Positions 26,662 to 38,600 of a stretch of 64,000 nt of DNA are shown one piece after another. Position 1 is the stretch's first letter. Each line of letters starts with the position of its first letter. The DNA comes from Akkermansia biwaensis (GTDB taxonomy: Bacteria; Verrucomicrobiota; Verrucomicrobiia; Verrucomicrobiales; Akkermansiaceae), in NCBI RefSeq assembly GCF_026072915.1, contig NZ_AP025943.1, positions 496,001 to 560,000 on the forward strand, in the 5' to 3' direction. Position numbers and translations under genes: made by a program. The notes below the pieces were generated by a model. That model worked only from the letters and a program-made list of their open reading frames with translations, was not told the DNA's origin and searched no databases.

Positions 26662-29600
26662 TCAGAACTGGTAACGGTAACCCAGATTGATTCCCCAGGG
26701 CATGGTGTATTTTTTGCCGAAGGCGGCGTCGTAGCTGAAGTGGAGCTGGTTGCGCGCGTCCATCTGCCAGATGACGCCGGCACCGCACCGGAAGACGGAG
26801 CCGTCCATGTTGGGCCGCCATTGGCCGTCCCCGGCATTGACGCGGCCCCCGCTGCTGGTCTGGTGGATGCCCTCCGCCGTCACGTAGGGCTGCAGCATGC
26901 CGTGTTCTCCGACGTTGAAGGTGCGACCCAGGTTGACTCCGTAGCGGAAGTTCAGGACATCCGTGCCGCCCAGTTGCGTCTGGAAGGGATTGGCCCCCGT
27001 GGTGCAGTAGCCTGCCCCTTCCCCGTGGAAGTAATTGAGCTGGAGCTGCGGTTCAATGAACCAGTCATTCCTGAATTTGAACATTTTGCCCGCTTCTACG
27101 GAGGAGCCTACCGCCCACTGGGTGTAGTCCCCGCTGGTGCGGTTGAAGCTTTCATCGTAGGCCCTGAAGTCATGGTAAAAGTGCTGCGCCTTGATGACCA
27201 GGTCCACGTAGTAGCCGTGCCGGTTGATCCAGGTGCCGTAGCCGCCGAAGTAGAAGCTGTCCGTGTCTCCCTTGGCTCCCGGCGCCCGGAAGTCCTTGCG
27301 CGCGCCGCCGTACCCGGCAAAGAGCCCCGTGTACAAGCGGTTGTGCGGGTCCAGCTGCCAGCCCCGGTCCACCCCGATGTCGGAACCGTAAACGTAGTCG
27401 CGGTAGCTGGAGCCGGTGGCTCCGGAACCGACGTTGTACCGGCTGCCGTAGCTGCGGATCCAGAAGTTGTCCACCCAGTTGCCGCTCAGGGGACCGTTCA
27501 TGCGCAATTCACCCATTCTCCGGGTCAGCGTATCCGTCTGGGTGAACCAGAGCAGGCTGATGTCCGAGATGCCCAGGATGCTCTTGCCGGTGTCGTTGAC
27601 GTCGCCGGACGGGTCCTTGGAAGAGTCGTAGACCAGGAACCAGTCTTCCTTGTGGTTGCCTTCCGCGTCCCCTGCCTGGACCACCGCCTTTCTCATGCGC
27701 ACGTCCGTGCTCCCGTGGAAGGAGGTTTCTCCGTCCGCGTTCCCGGCGTTCGTTCCGTCCACGTCCACCAGCTTCAGGGAGAAGGTCCGGGCGTCCGTCA
27801 GGTCGGTCAGCGCATCGCGCTTGATGATGATGTGGTAGGAGCCGGAAACGGAACCGCCCACCTTGATCATGTCCGTTTTCATGGCGGCCAGGCTGACGTT
27901 CATCCGGAAGGAGCCGGGAATGTCGCCGTCGTTGTCCATGTTTCCGGTAACGGTCAGCGTCTTGAAGCCGTCCGCGCCGCTGTCCATGAAGTCGATGACG
28001 CCGCTGTTCCGCAGGTTCGTCAGGGTGGAATCAGCCGTCATGTTCCAGGTGCTGGTGCCGTCCACGGCCAGGGAGGCCGGGTCAATCATGCCCGTCAGGG
28101 TGGTGCCGTCCGCCAGGCGCATGCTCACCGCGGATTCCGGGGCGGCATGCACGTCGCCCCGCACGTCCTTCACGTTGCTGAACACGGCGTTCAAGGAGCC
28201 GCTGCCCCTGGCGTCCAGCAGGCGCTGGCCGTCATGGCCCACCGTGTAACCGGCCATATTCCGGACATGGAGTTCTCCAGTGGCATCCTCCGCAGCAAAA
28301 AGGGTGTCTCCGCTGCTGCCGATGTTGCCGCCGTCCATGTTGACGCGGGAATCCCCCTTGATCGTGACGAGCGGCTTGTTGGCGTGGGCGGAAGCGCCGT
28401 TCATGGTCAGCACGCCTTCTTCCACCGTAGTCCCCTGCTCGTGCAGGATGCGGCCGCCCTGGAGGGTCAGTTCCCCGGCGCCCGTTTTCACCATGGTTCC
28501 GGCCCCCAGCATATCTCCGCGGTAGGTGCTGTCCGCATCCGCCGCATTGCGGAGCCGGAGGGTGCCTTCTCCGTTGAAGAGCACCTGCCCGGCGCCCGTG
28601 AGGCTGTTGACGTTCTGGTTGGTGCCGTTCATGTCGAACGTCGATCCGCTGCCCAGAACAAGCTGCCTGCTTTCCCCGATGATGTGGTCCGTGGCGGTCT
28701 CCGCCCTCAGCGTGGTTCCGTCCGTGACGGTGGTGATGCCGGTGAAGGTATTGCCGCTGTGGGAAAGGGAGATCACCTTGTTAATGTTTCCGGACGCGTG
28801 AACGGTCAAATGGCCGGTTCCGGCAAGGTGCGCGGAGAGGTCCGCCGCCGCGCCGGTGGCGTCTTCATTGTCCAGCACCAGGGTTTTGCCGTCCCGGATG
28901 TCCACCTGCGTCAGGATGTACCCCACATACAGGCCGTCCCTCTCCGCGCCCAGGCTGACGCCGTAGTTGTAATGCCCCGTCGCGACGACTTCGTCGCCAT
29001 GCCGCAGGGAAACCGTCTGTTCGGTGGCGTCCATCGGCATCACGGCGCCGGAATCGCTGTCCACCACTTCCAGGGAAGCGGTGCCCCCCTGCGCCTGTCC
29101 CGCGGCGGTTTGCACCAGCTTGACGGGAGCCAGCTCCCTGCCGTCCGGGTCAAAGGTCATGGAGGGGTCTTCATGAGTCAGCAGGTTGGCCGTCGCGTCC
29201 ACCGTCGTGTCAATGCCGGTCAGCAGGCCCGCATTCACCTTTACCGTTCCGCCCGCCACCGTCAGCGTGCCGTTGGAGGCCACCAGGGAAACGTGGTCCG
29301 CGGATAGCCCCGGATGGGCCCCCGTGTGCTGAACGCAGGAGAAGTCAAGCTCGCCCCCGCGGAGGGTCAGCCCACCCAGGGCGTTTTGACCGCTCCCCCG
29401 CTCCACGACGGCGTGACTGCCGTCCGCCAGTTCCAGCGTGGCTTGGGCAAGGGCCCGCACGTTGCCGCTACCCGGCCCGTCCAGCCTGAACGTGGCCGTC
29501 CCCAGCGTGACGGTGCCCGTGAAGTTCCGGCCCGTGTCGGAGGCATGAGGTTCCCCGAAGGCGAATTCCTCCGCTTCAGAGGAAAGATTGACCACCAGGT

Positions 29601-32600
29601 TCCCGGAGCCCGCCAGCGCATTGCGCCAGACATAAACGTTTCCTTCCGCCGGAACGGCGCTGCGAAGGGTCAGGGCTCCGTTCAACAGCACGTCCGCGCT
29701 CTCGCCCAGATTGGCCGCCCGGGTGATGGAAACGGCGGCTCCCGCCTCCACGTTCCACAAGGCTCCGTTTTCCCCGTCAAATCCGGAATTGTCCCCGGAA
29801 AGGAGCACGTCCGCTCCGGAGAGCACATTCACCCTGCCGGTTCCGCTGATATCGCCGGAAAGAATGAGGGAAGAACCCGACACGTTTACCGTTCCGCCGT
29901 TGGCAATCCGGTTGACGAATTCTCCCGTGGCCTTTTCCCCCAGTGTCAGGACGCCGGAGGCCGTTTCCACGGCAATGTGCCCGGTTCCCAGCCCCAGCAC
30001 GTGTTCCAGCCTGATTTCTCCGGCTTCGATGGAAGTAGAGCCCGTGCGGCTGTTTTCCGCATTCAGGACCACCATTCCTTCTCCCTTCTTGACGAGTTCC
30101 CCGGCGTCCGTTCCATCGTCTGACAACCGGTTGGAAAGGTTCCATTCCGTGCCTTCCGAGGCGTCCAGTTCCAGAACGCCGCCGATGCTTACGGCGGCCT
30201 GTCCCAGCGTACCGGAGCCGGCAGCCGTGAGGCGGGAGGACGCGTCAATCGTGAAAGAAGAACCGGCCCCCAGCCGGGAGTTGTTTCCGGCCAGCGTCCA
30301 TTCCGAATTCGTCAGACGAATGGCCGCGCTTTCCCCTTGCAGCGTTCCGCTCTGCGCGCCACGGCTGTTGACCAGGTCCAGGACGCCGCCGGGCTCGGAA
30401 CCGAAGGTGACCGTATTGGACAGGTCGCCGGAGGCGGCACCCGTGATGGACAGTTCCCCGTCCAGCCGGATCGCGCCTGTTCCCAGTCCCTTGAAGTCCG
30501 TCAGCCGGGCGGCGTTTCCCGCCTGAATGTCCACGGCGGCATTCAACTGGCCGTTGGCTCCGCGGACAACCGTCGTCGTTCCGTCGCCGCCCAGAGTGAT
30601 GCTTCCCCGGCCCGCCAGCACATTCCCCCCTTCCAGGGAACCTCCGCCCAGCAGGGTGAGGGAGCCTCCGGCCGTTCCGCCCAGGTGGAGGAAACTTCCG
30701 TTGGCGACAGTCATTTTTCCAGAGACGGTCAGAGCGCCTCCTTCCAGCAGAATGCTGCTGCCGTGGTCCACGGCCGCCGTTCCGCCCAGCGCGGCCTGGC
30801 CGCCTTGAAGATTCATCAGGGCGTCATTGTCCAGAGCGGCGGCTCCCGTGAGAACGAGCCTGCCGGAAGCATTTCCCAGGTCCACCGTACTGCCGGAGAG
30901 GGCGGCGGAGCCGCGCACTTCCAGCTGCCCCCCGTTTATCAGAAGTTCCGCCCCGGCTCCGGTCATGGTCAGGCCGCCGATAAAGTGGCTGTCTCCGGTC
31001 TGGGTCTTGCCGTTCATGTCCACCTTCGTTCCGGCGGCCAGTTCCAGCTCGCTGGTGTTGCCGAAGGCGTTGTCGGCGCCGTAGGTGACTTTTCCGCTGC
31101 TCACCAGGGTTTTGCCCGTGTAGTTGTTGGCGGCGTTGGCGATGACGATGCCGTGCTCCCCGTCGTCAAAGGCGCGGAATTCAAAGCCTCCCCCCACGGA
31201 GGGGGCTCCAGCTTCCTCTCCCCTGGCAGTGCTGGTGAGCTGGGCGCCCATCACGTTGCTGCTTTCCGCGGTGTTGGCAAGCTGGTAGAGCGTGCCGGCC
31301 GTGTAGGAATTGATGCGGCTCAGGCCGTAGCCCAGATAGATGCCGTTTTCTCCGGAATTCGGGGCGGCGTCCGTCTTCACCGTCATGATGTAGTCATACA
31401 CGGCTTCGGCCACTTCCCGGCTGCCGGAGTCGGTCAGCTGCACGTATTGCCTGATGCCCGGATTCCCGGTGACGGTGCCGTCCTCATTGGTGAAGGAAAG
31501 CTGGGCGCCGTGGACGGGCAAGGCCGTGCCTTCGGCCCGCACCACTTGATGCTGGTAGGCCTCCGCGTCGTGGTTATCGTCAAAGAGGGTGCCTTTGGCG
31601 TCCGTGATATGGATGGACTGGGGAATGCGCATGGCGACCGTTCCGCCGCCGTCCACATTCAGGTCGTCCACGGTCAGCATGCCTGCCGGGGCGCCCTTGG
31701 CGTCCGTGCCCACCTTCAGAACGCCTCCGTTCATGGTCAACCCGCCTATCCTGTAATCACCGTCGATGACGGTGGAACCCCGGCCCGAACCGGAGGCGGA
31801 AAGTTCCAGCGTTCCGCGCTGAAGGACTCCCCGGCCGGAAGCGTCCGCCGTGGAAAAGACGTACGTCCCGTTCTTCATGTCCAGTGTTCCCGTAAAGGAA
31901 TTCCCCGCCGCCGGCGCACGGTCCGCGTCAAAGAAGAACCGGCTGTCCTGCGTGCCCAGCACGGCATGAAGAATGCCGTTGCCGGACAGCTTGTTGGCAA
32001 ACAGCAGGTCCGCGTCTTCCGCATTCGTTCCGGAGAGGGTCAGCTCCCCTCCGTTCAGGAAAATGGAACTGCCCGTGCCGAGATTGTTGAGAACATGGTC
32101 CGGAGAAGCCGCGTCCCGGAGCGTGCCGGCGGCGAGGGCCCCGCCCGTAATTTCCCAGGTGCCCGCAAACGCGCTGTTGTCCGCGTCCAGCGTTACCCCG
32201 CGGCCGCTGACCAGGACCGTTTCCGCAGCGGTTCCGGCCAGGCGGTTGAAAAAGGTTTTGTCGGAAAAGGCCAGTTCCAGCAGGCTTCCGCCCTGCAGGG
32301 TCACCAGTCCGGCGCCCAGGCCGCGCTCCCCGCCCTCCCCAAGCACCACTCTGGTACCGGAAGCGCGGCGCAATGCCCCGCTACCCGTGATCACGGTACC
32401 GCCCGCATACGTATTTTCCCGGCGGATGTTCAGCGTGCCTCCTCCGGTGACGGCCAGAAGTCCCTGGCCGCTGATGGTTCCGCCCGCCGTAACGGTGCGG
32501 CCGTTCGTGTCCAGAACGCCCCGCTCCCGTCCCAGGGAAATGGCGTTGGACCACTGGAGGTCGTTCAACGCGCGGATGGTCCCGGAACGACCTTCCATGT

Positions 32601-35600
32601 TGATCAGGGCGTTCCCGGCGGAGGCGTCCTGCCCCAGCTCCAGAACGGCCCCGTCATGCAGGTTGACCTGCCGGAAGAAATGGTTGCCGCCCAGCAGCGC
32701 CAGCGTTCCGTCCGCAACGGAAACGGTTCCCGCGAACGTGTGGTCACGTTCCGAGACGAGCCTTCCCGTTCCCAGCTTTTCCCACGTTCCGGCAGCGGAC
32801 CCGGCCACCACGTTGTCCAGGGTTCCGGCCGCATTGACTTGCAGCAGCCCTTCCACGGCAATGGCGCCGGCGGAATCCCCCTTGCCCAGGGCATTTGCAT
32901 GGGTCAGCAGGAGGGTGGCATCCCGGCCTACCGCCGTCTCCGCCTGCACGGAGTCATTGGCCCCGGAAATGGTCAGCGTGCCCAGGTTCAGATGAAGCGT
33001 CCCGGCTCCGGCAAGCGCGCCGTCCCCGGCGATGCTGCCGCCCCCGGCAACGGACGGCGTGCCGTCCTCCGCATTGGCGCCGATGGTCAGAGCGCCTTCC
33101 CCGCCGTTTGCAGTTCCCAGGAAAATGCCGCCCCCGTGGCCGATGCTGACGCCTCCCGTGTAAGCCGCATGGCCGTTCAGGTCAAGCACGGCATTCACGG
33201 AATCCGCGATGAGCAGGGAAGTGTGGCGTCCGGCGCCGCCCAGGGCGGAATCGCCGCCCAGAACCAGCCTGGTTCCGGCCTCGATCGTCGTCGTTCCCGT
33301 ATAGCTGTTGGCCCCGCTCAGCAGGATGCCGCGACCTCCGGCGGCATCCTTGAAACTGACATGGCCGGACCCCGCCCTGTCCGCCCCGGCGGGGTCATTC
33401 CCGTCCGCCAGCAGGGATTCCAGGGTATAATCCGTCAACGCAACGCTCAGTTCACGCGAAGAGTCGTCCGCATCCAGCACAACCGACAGGGTGCGTCCAT
33501 CATAAATTTCCACCCGGGAAAGTTCCCGGTAGGCCACCAGGCGCGTTCCGTCCTCCGTTCCCGCCGACCATGCAGTGACGCCGCGGGCGATTTCCGCGCC
33601 GCCCTGCACGATTCCCTGCCGTACCGCCTGGAGATCCGCCTGGGTTTTCCCGCCCAGGCGCACGCCGGACAGGGTCCACAACCCGGCTCCGCTGACGGCA
33701 GTTCCGCTTTCGGCAAGCAGTACGGTGCCCGGTCCGTCAAAGAAGGACAGCCTCCCTCCGTCGTAAACGGCATGTTCGCTGAGATTCAGGTTAAAATCCG
33801 TATTCCCTGTCAGGGTGATGGAGCCGGCCTGCAGCCAGGCGGACGCTTCGTTGTCCGCATCCAGGGTCCAGTTCATTTCCCCTCCGGCAAAATTCACGGT
33901 CCCCTCCAGCGTTCTGGCGCGCAGGGCCGGGTCCGCCTGGGCTACGGCCTGAAGGGACCCCACGCTCCCGGCAGCCGTCTTCAGATGGGAGACGCTGTCC
34001 CCATTCATGAACCATTCCATTTGTTCGTCAACCACATAGGCCGTACTCCGCATTTCCACGGTTCCGGTGAATCCTTTTCCCAGATCTGCGGCACGGCTGC
34101 CGAAGGAGAATTGCAGCGGACTGCCATCTTCCGGGAGGCGGTCTTCCGAAAGGTCGATGACCAGCGTGCCTTCTCCCAGGATGTCGTTCGCCAGAGTATA
34201 GGGGGCGTCCTGGCTGCCGATGTAGAACATGGCGCCTCCGTGGATGCGGACGGAACCGTTCAGCGCCCCCTCTCCGGTGATTTTAAGGGTGCCGTTTTCC
34301 ACGACGCTGCCGCCGGTATACTCCTGCGCGCCAGTCACCAGCAATGTTCCGGCGCCCCGCTGGATGAGCCTGCCTTCCCCTGCCGCCGTTCCCTGGTAAT
34401 GAATGTCGTCGCTGCGGTTGAAGGCCAGGGCCGCTCCCGAAGCCACGGTGAGGGAAAGGGAGGAATCAGCCATGGAGAGGATGGAGCCGGTCCGGCCCCC
34501 GTCCCCCACCTGAAGCGTCCCTTCCCGGACGGAAGTTGCGCCGCGGTAGGTATTCTCTCCGGTAAGGACCAGCGTGCCTGTTCCCGTTTTTTCCATATCG
34601 CCGCCGCTGATGATTCCCTGCTGGACGGCCGCCTTTCCTTCATCCACGTTCAGCAGGCCGCTGCCGTTGATAGAGACGTCATTCCCCAGCTCAATGCCCT
34701 GGCCGTAGTCCAGAACAGTGCCGTCATTCATCGCCAGGGCTCCGTCTCCCAGGGCCTGGCCGTGGGCCACGGTGAGCGTTCCTTCTTCCAGGATGCTCCC
34801 TCCCGTAAAAGCGCTGCTCCCGGACAGGACAAGCCGGCCCGTTCCCCGCTTGACGAGGGTTCCCTGCCCGCTGACGCTTCCGGCATAATCCATGCGGTCA
34901 CTGTGATTGAACACGAACTGCGTTCCTTCCGCCAGGCTGGCGCCTGCCGCGAAACCGGCTCCTGTTCCGCCGTTGCCCAGCTGCAGAACGCCTTCTCTCA
35001 CTTCCGCCCCTCCGGTAAAGCTGTTCCGTCCGGTCAGGATCAGGGAGCCTCCTCCGGTCTTGACCAGCCTGCCCTCTCCGGACATGACGCCGGCCAGCAC
35101 GGCATCCGTGGCGGAAGAACCGCCGTCCGCCGTCTGGACGGTCAATGCCGTTCCGGCGGACAGGGAAAAATTGTTCAGCACTCCGGTCAGGCTGCGGTCA
35201 ATCCGCAGGGTGGAATCCCCCAGGACCTCAATGGCGCTGTCGGCATTACCCAGGGAGGAATTCCGGGAAATGGCCAGTATTCCTCCTGCCATTTCCGTTC
35301 CCCCGGAGTAGTTGTTGTCTGCCGACAGCACCAAGGTCCCGCTGTTCAGGCGGACTCCCCGGGACAGCGTATTGTCCAGTGTGCTACGCCATTCCAGGAG
35401 TCCCAACCCTCCCTTAGTTATATTGCCGTCACAGGAGAAATGATGGCCGTCGCCGATGATGAGCGAGGCTGAAGAAGCTACCGTGATCACCACGTCTCCG
35501 TCAATGCGGCTGGAATGGCCGCCACGGTGGTCCAGCAAAAGCGAATGGGAGCCCTCGATGGCGACGTTTCCGCTCATGGCGATTTCATTGCTGAGCGTCC

Positions 35601-38600
35601 GGTCCTGCCGCCAGGCTTCCAGCGCGCCGCCGCGGAGCGTCAGAACGCCCGTGCCTACGGCTCCGGAAGAAACGCTCTGGTTGGTCAGGCGTTCGTCCTG
35701 GTTGATCCGCAGCGTGCCCTCATTCAGGAGGAATCCCCCGCTGAAGGTGCTGTTGCCGCTCAGTGTCAGGACGCCGGCTCCGTTCTTGCTGATCCTGTAG
35801 GTGGAATCACTGTCGTGGAAAACGGTCCCGTTGATCTCCAGGTCCGCCCCCTCTTCGTTGGAAATCTTCAAATGGCTGTCCAGGCGGACATTCGTGGAAA
35901 TAAGGGCGTCTGAATTGCCCGTCATTTCAATCCCGGCGTCAAATCCGGATTCCGGCGTCTGGGCCAGCACCAGAGTGATGCCGCCTGCGGCGCCCCTAAT
36001 TTCAAACTGCTGGTTCCGCGTGCCGCTGAATTTCAGGTCGCCCACGGTCCGGTCCGCCGTCAGCACGGCGACGGTGCTGGAATCAAGCGCTTCATTGCCG
36101 AACGTGACGGAAGCGTTGATGATGTTCGGCACCTGGCCGTCCTTCCAGTCTCCCTGGTCGTCCCAGGAGCTGCCCCGGGCGCCCGTCCAAACGTAGGTGG
36201 CGGCGTAAGGCAGGATCTCGTAATGGCCGTCCACCCAGACAATCCGGGCCCCGGTGCTGTATCCTTCAAAGGAAATGTTGCCGATGTACTTGGGGCTGGC
36301 CGCGCCGTAGCCGGTCAGCAGGAACTGGCTTCTCCCGCCGCCGGCGATGTTGCCCTTCCAGCCCTTGATGATGAGCGTGCCGTTTTCATCCCAGGCGCCC
36401 AGGCGCCCCGCCTCCATCACCACGTTGCCGGAGGCGGCCGTGCCGCCGAAGTCCAGCGTGGACAGGGAGGAACTGCCCAGAGACAGGGTGCTCCCCGCTC
36501 CCAGGGACTGGCTCATCCTGTTCAAGGCCAGCGTTCCACCGTTGAACGTCATGTCCGTCACGGACCCCAGCGCCTTTTCCAGGGCCAGGTTCAGCGTGCC
36601 TGAAAGCAGCGTGACGTCCCCGCCCATGTAGGCCCTGAGCGTGACATTCCTGTCTCCGGCGTCGACAACGATCCGGCTGCCGCCGCTTGCGGAAATCATG
36701 CCCTGCCCGGCTTGTCCGCCCTTGCCTGCCAGGGTCTGGTCAAAAGCCGTTCCGTCTCCCTTGCGGCCCAGCAGGAGGCTGCCGCCGCCGGTGACTTCAA
36801 ACGTGCCGCGCGCCATTTCAAAAAGGCCGTCTTCCAGATAGACGTTCTTCTTCTGGCCGCCCGTGCGCACCAGCAGAAGCCCGTTGAGGCCGTCCAGCAG
36901 AATCTCTCCCTGGCCGAAGGGCGTGACGCGGTTGTCGTCCGCCGTGGCGCCGATGACCATGTCCTTGTCCCCCAGCGTGGTAGTGACCAGGCCGTAATTG
37001 CCGATGACCAGCGCGTAATGGCTGCTGTCCGGATCATAGCCCGTGCCGAGGAAGCGGCTGCCGTGGCCGTCATCTGTATTACCGGAAAAAGTCTTGGTGC
37101 CCAACAGTTCCAGTTCTCCTCCCTGGCCGGCCAGCCATGCCTTGTAATTGGTGGAATTGCCGTCCGCCAGAATGCCGCCGTTGGTCAGGTCATGCGTTTC
37201 CGCGAAGGAAACGATCACGCTGTTGTAAATCTTGCTGTTCCAGGCGGTTTCCGTACTGTTGATCGTGAATTTCCGCTGGTTGTAGGAAAGCCCGGCGTTC
37301 AGGTCGGAGGCCCCCGTGCCGTTCAGGTTCAGGGTGACTGTTCCTCCCGGCTGTTCTGCTCCGGCAATGCCTCCTTCCTCCACCAGGGAGGAGAAGATAA
37401 GTCCCGCATGGAAACGGAACAGGTTGCTCAGCGTGCGCACCGACCGGCCCGTTTCCCCCGAATAAGCCTGAAGGTAGGACTGCGAAGCCGCCGTGGCGCT
37501 GGTCCACGCGTAAACGCCTATGGCCTGGTCTCCCAGCGCGTTGTCGGCTCCGACGGATACGCGCCCCTCCAGGTTATTGTAATCGTATTCCTTTACTCCG
37601 ATGTTGAATTCCTTGAACACGTTGTCCGGATTGGAGAAGCGGACGAACTCGGTCCCCCGCACCGCGACGGCCGCCTGGGAGGCGTCCACGCGGGAATTGA
37701 TCACCAGCATGGTGGGGTACTGACCCCCGGCGTAATACTGCCCCGTGTACAGGGTCCTGTCCGTGGTGCCGAAATCCAGGGAGTTGACGGAATCCAGCGT
37801 CAGGGAGCCCTTGCCGCCCATGAATCTCAACTCCTCCGAGGTCCCCAGTTCAATATTGTTGTGAAGGACGTAATGGACGGCGGTATTGGTTTCAGGCGAA
37901 TAAACGCCCAGGCTCTGGGACCGCCCGTTGCCGAAAAAGATGGTTCCCGTGCCCAGGGGGCCGGACTTGATGCCCGCTTCCGGATGGGCCGGATCATTCA
38001 GGATGCTGCTGGAACCTACCTTGAGCGTAATCGTCCCGATTCCCGTCGCGGTCAAGCCTCCGGAAAAAGTGTTCTGTCCCAGGAAAACGCCCGTAAGAGA
38101 AGTAGTGGACGTAGTTTTAAACTCCAGCATGGAGGGGACGTTCCCGTCCGCGTCCGCAACCGTGTAATTCTCCCCGAAAGTCAGCGTGGCCCCGGCATCG
38201 GTGGAAACCGTCTGGCGCGGGCCATACAGGAAGCCGTCCACATCGGAAGCGTCGGCATCGTTGAACGTGATGCTGCTGGTGAGAATCCAGGACTTGCCGT
38301 CATCGCCGTTCGTGGCCTTCAGATGAAGGTCGTTTCCTACCGTCCGGATGGTATAGCCGGTGAGATCCTTGCCTCCGAAGCGGCCTTCTCCGTCCACGGT
38401 ATAGGAACCCGCCCCCAGCGCATGGTCATGCGTGATCTCCAGCCTTCCGCCCCTCTGGATGACGCCTCCGGTAAACGTGTTGTCCCCCTGGAGGCTGATG
38501 GTGTTCAAGGTCCCCTTGGAAGCGCTTCCCTCCAGAATCAAGGCGCCGGAAGAGCCGTCGGCCGCGTTGCCGATGCGGCCGCTCAACACAAGCGTCTGGT

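Noticed and set aside
30337-35472. 1711-codon open frame on the plus strand opposite the autotransporter (also 26545-29307 and 36712-38919)
   Set aside because: Low-complexity His/Gln/Arg/Gly-rich products opposite a strongly supported repeat protein; a by-product of GC-rich codon use.
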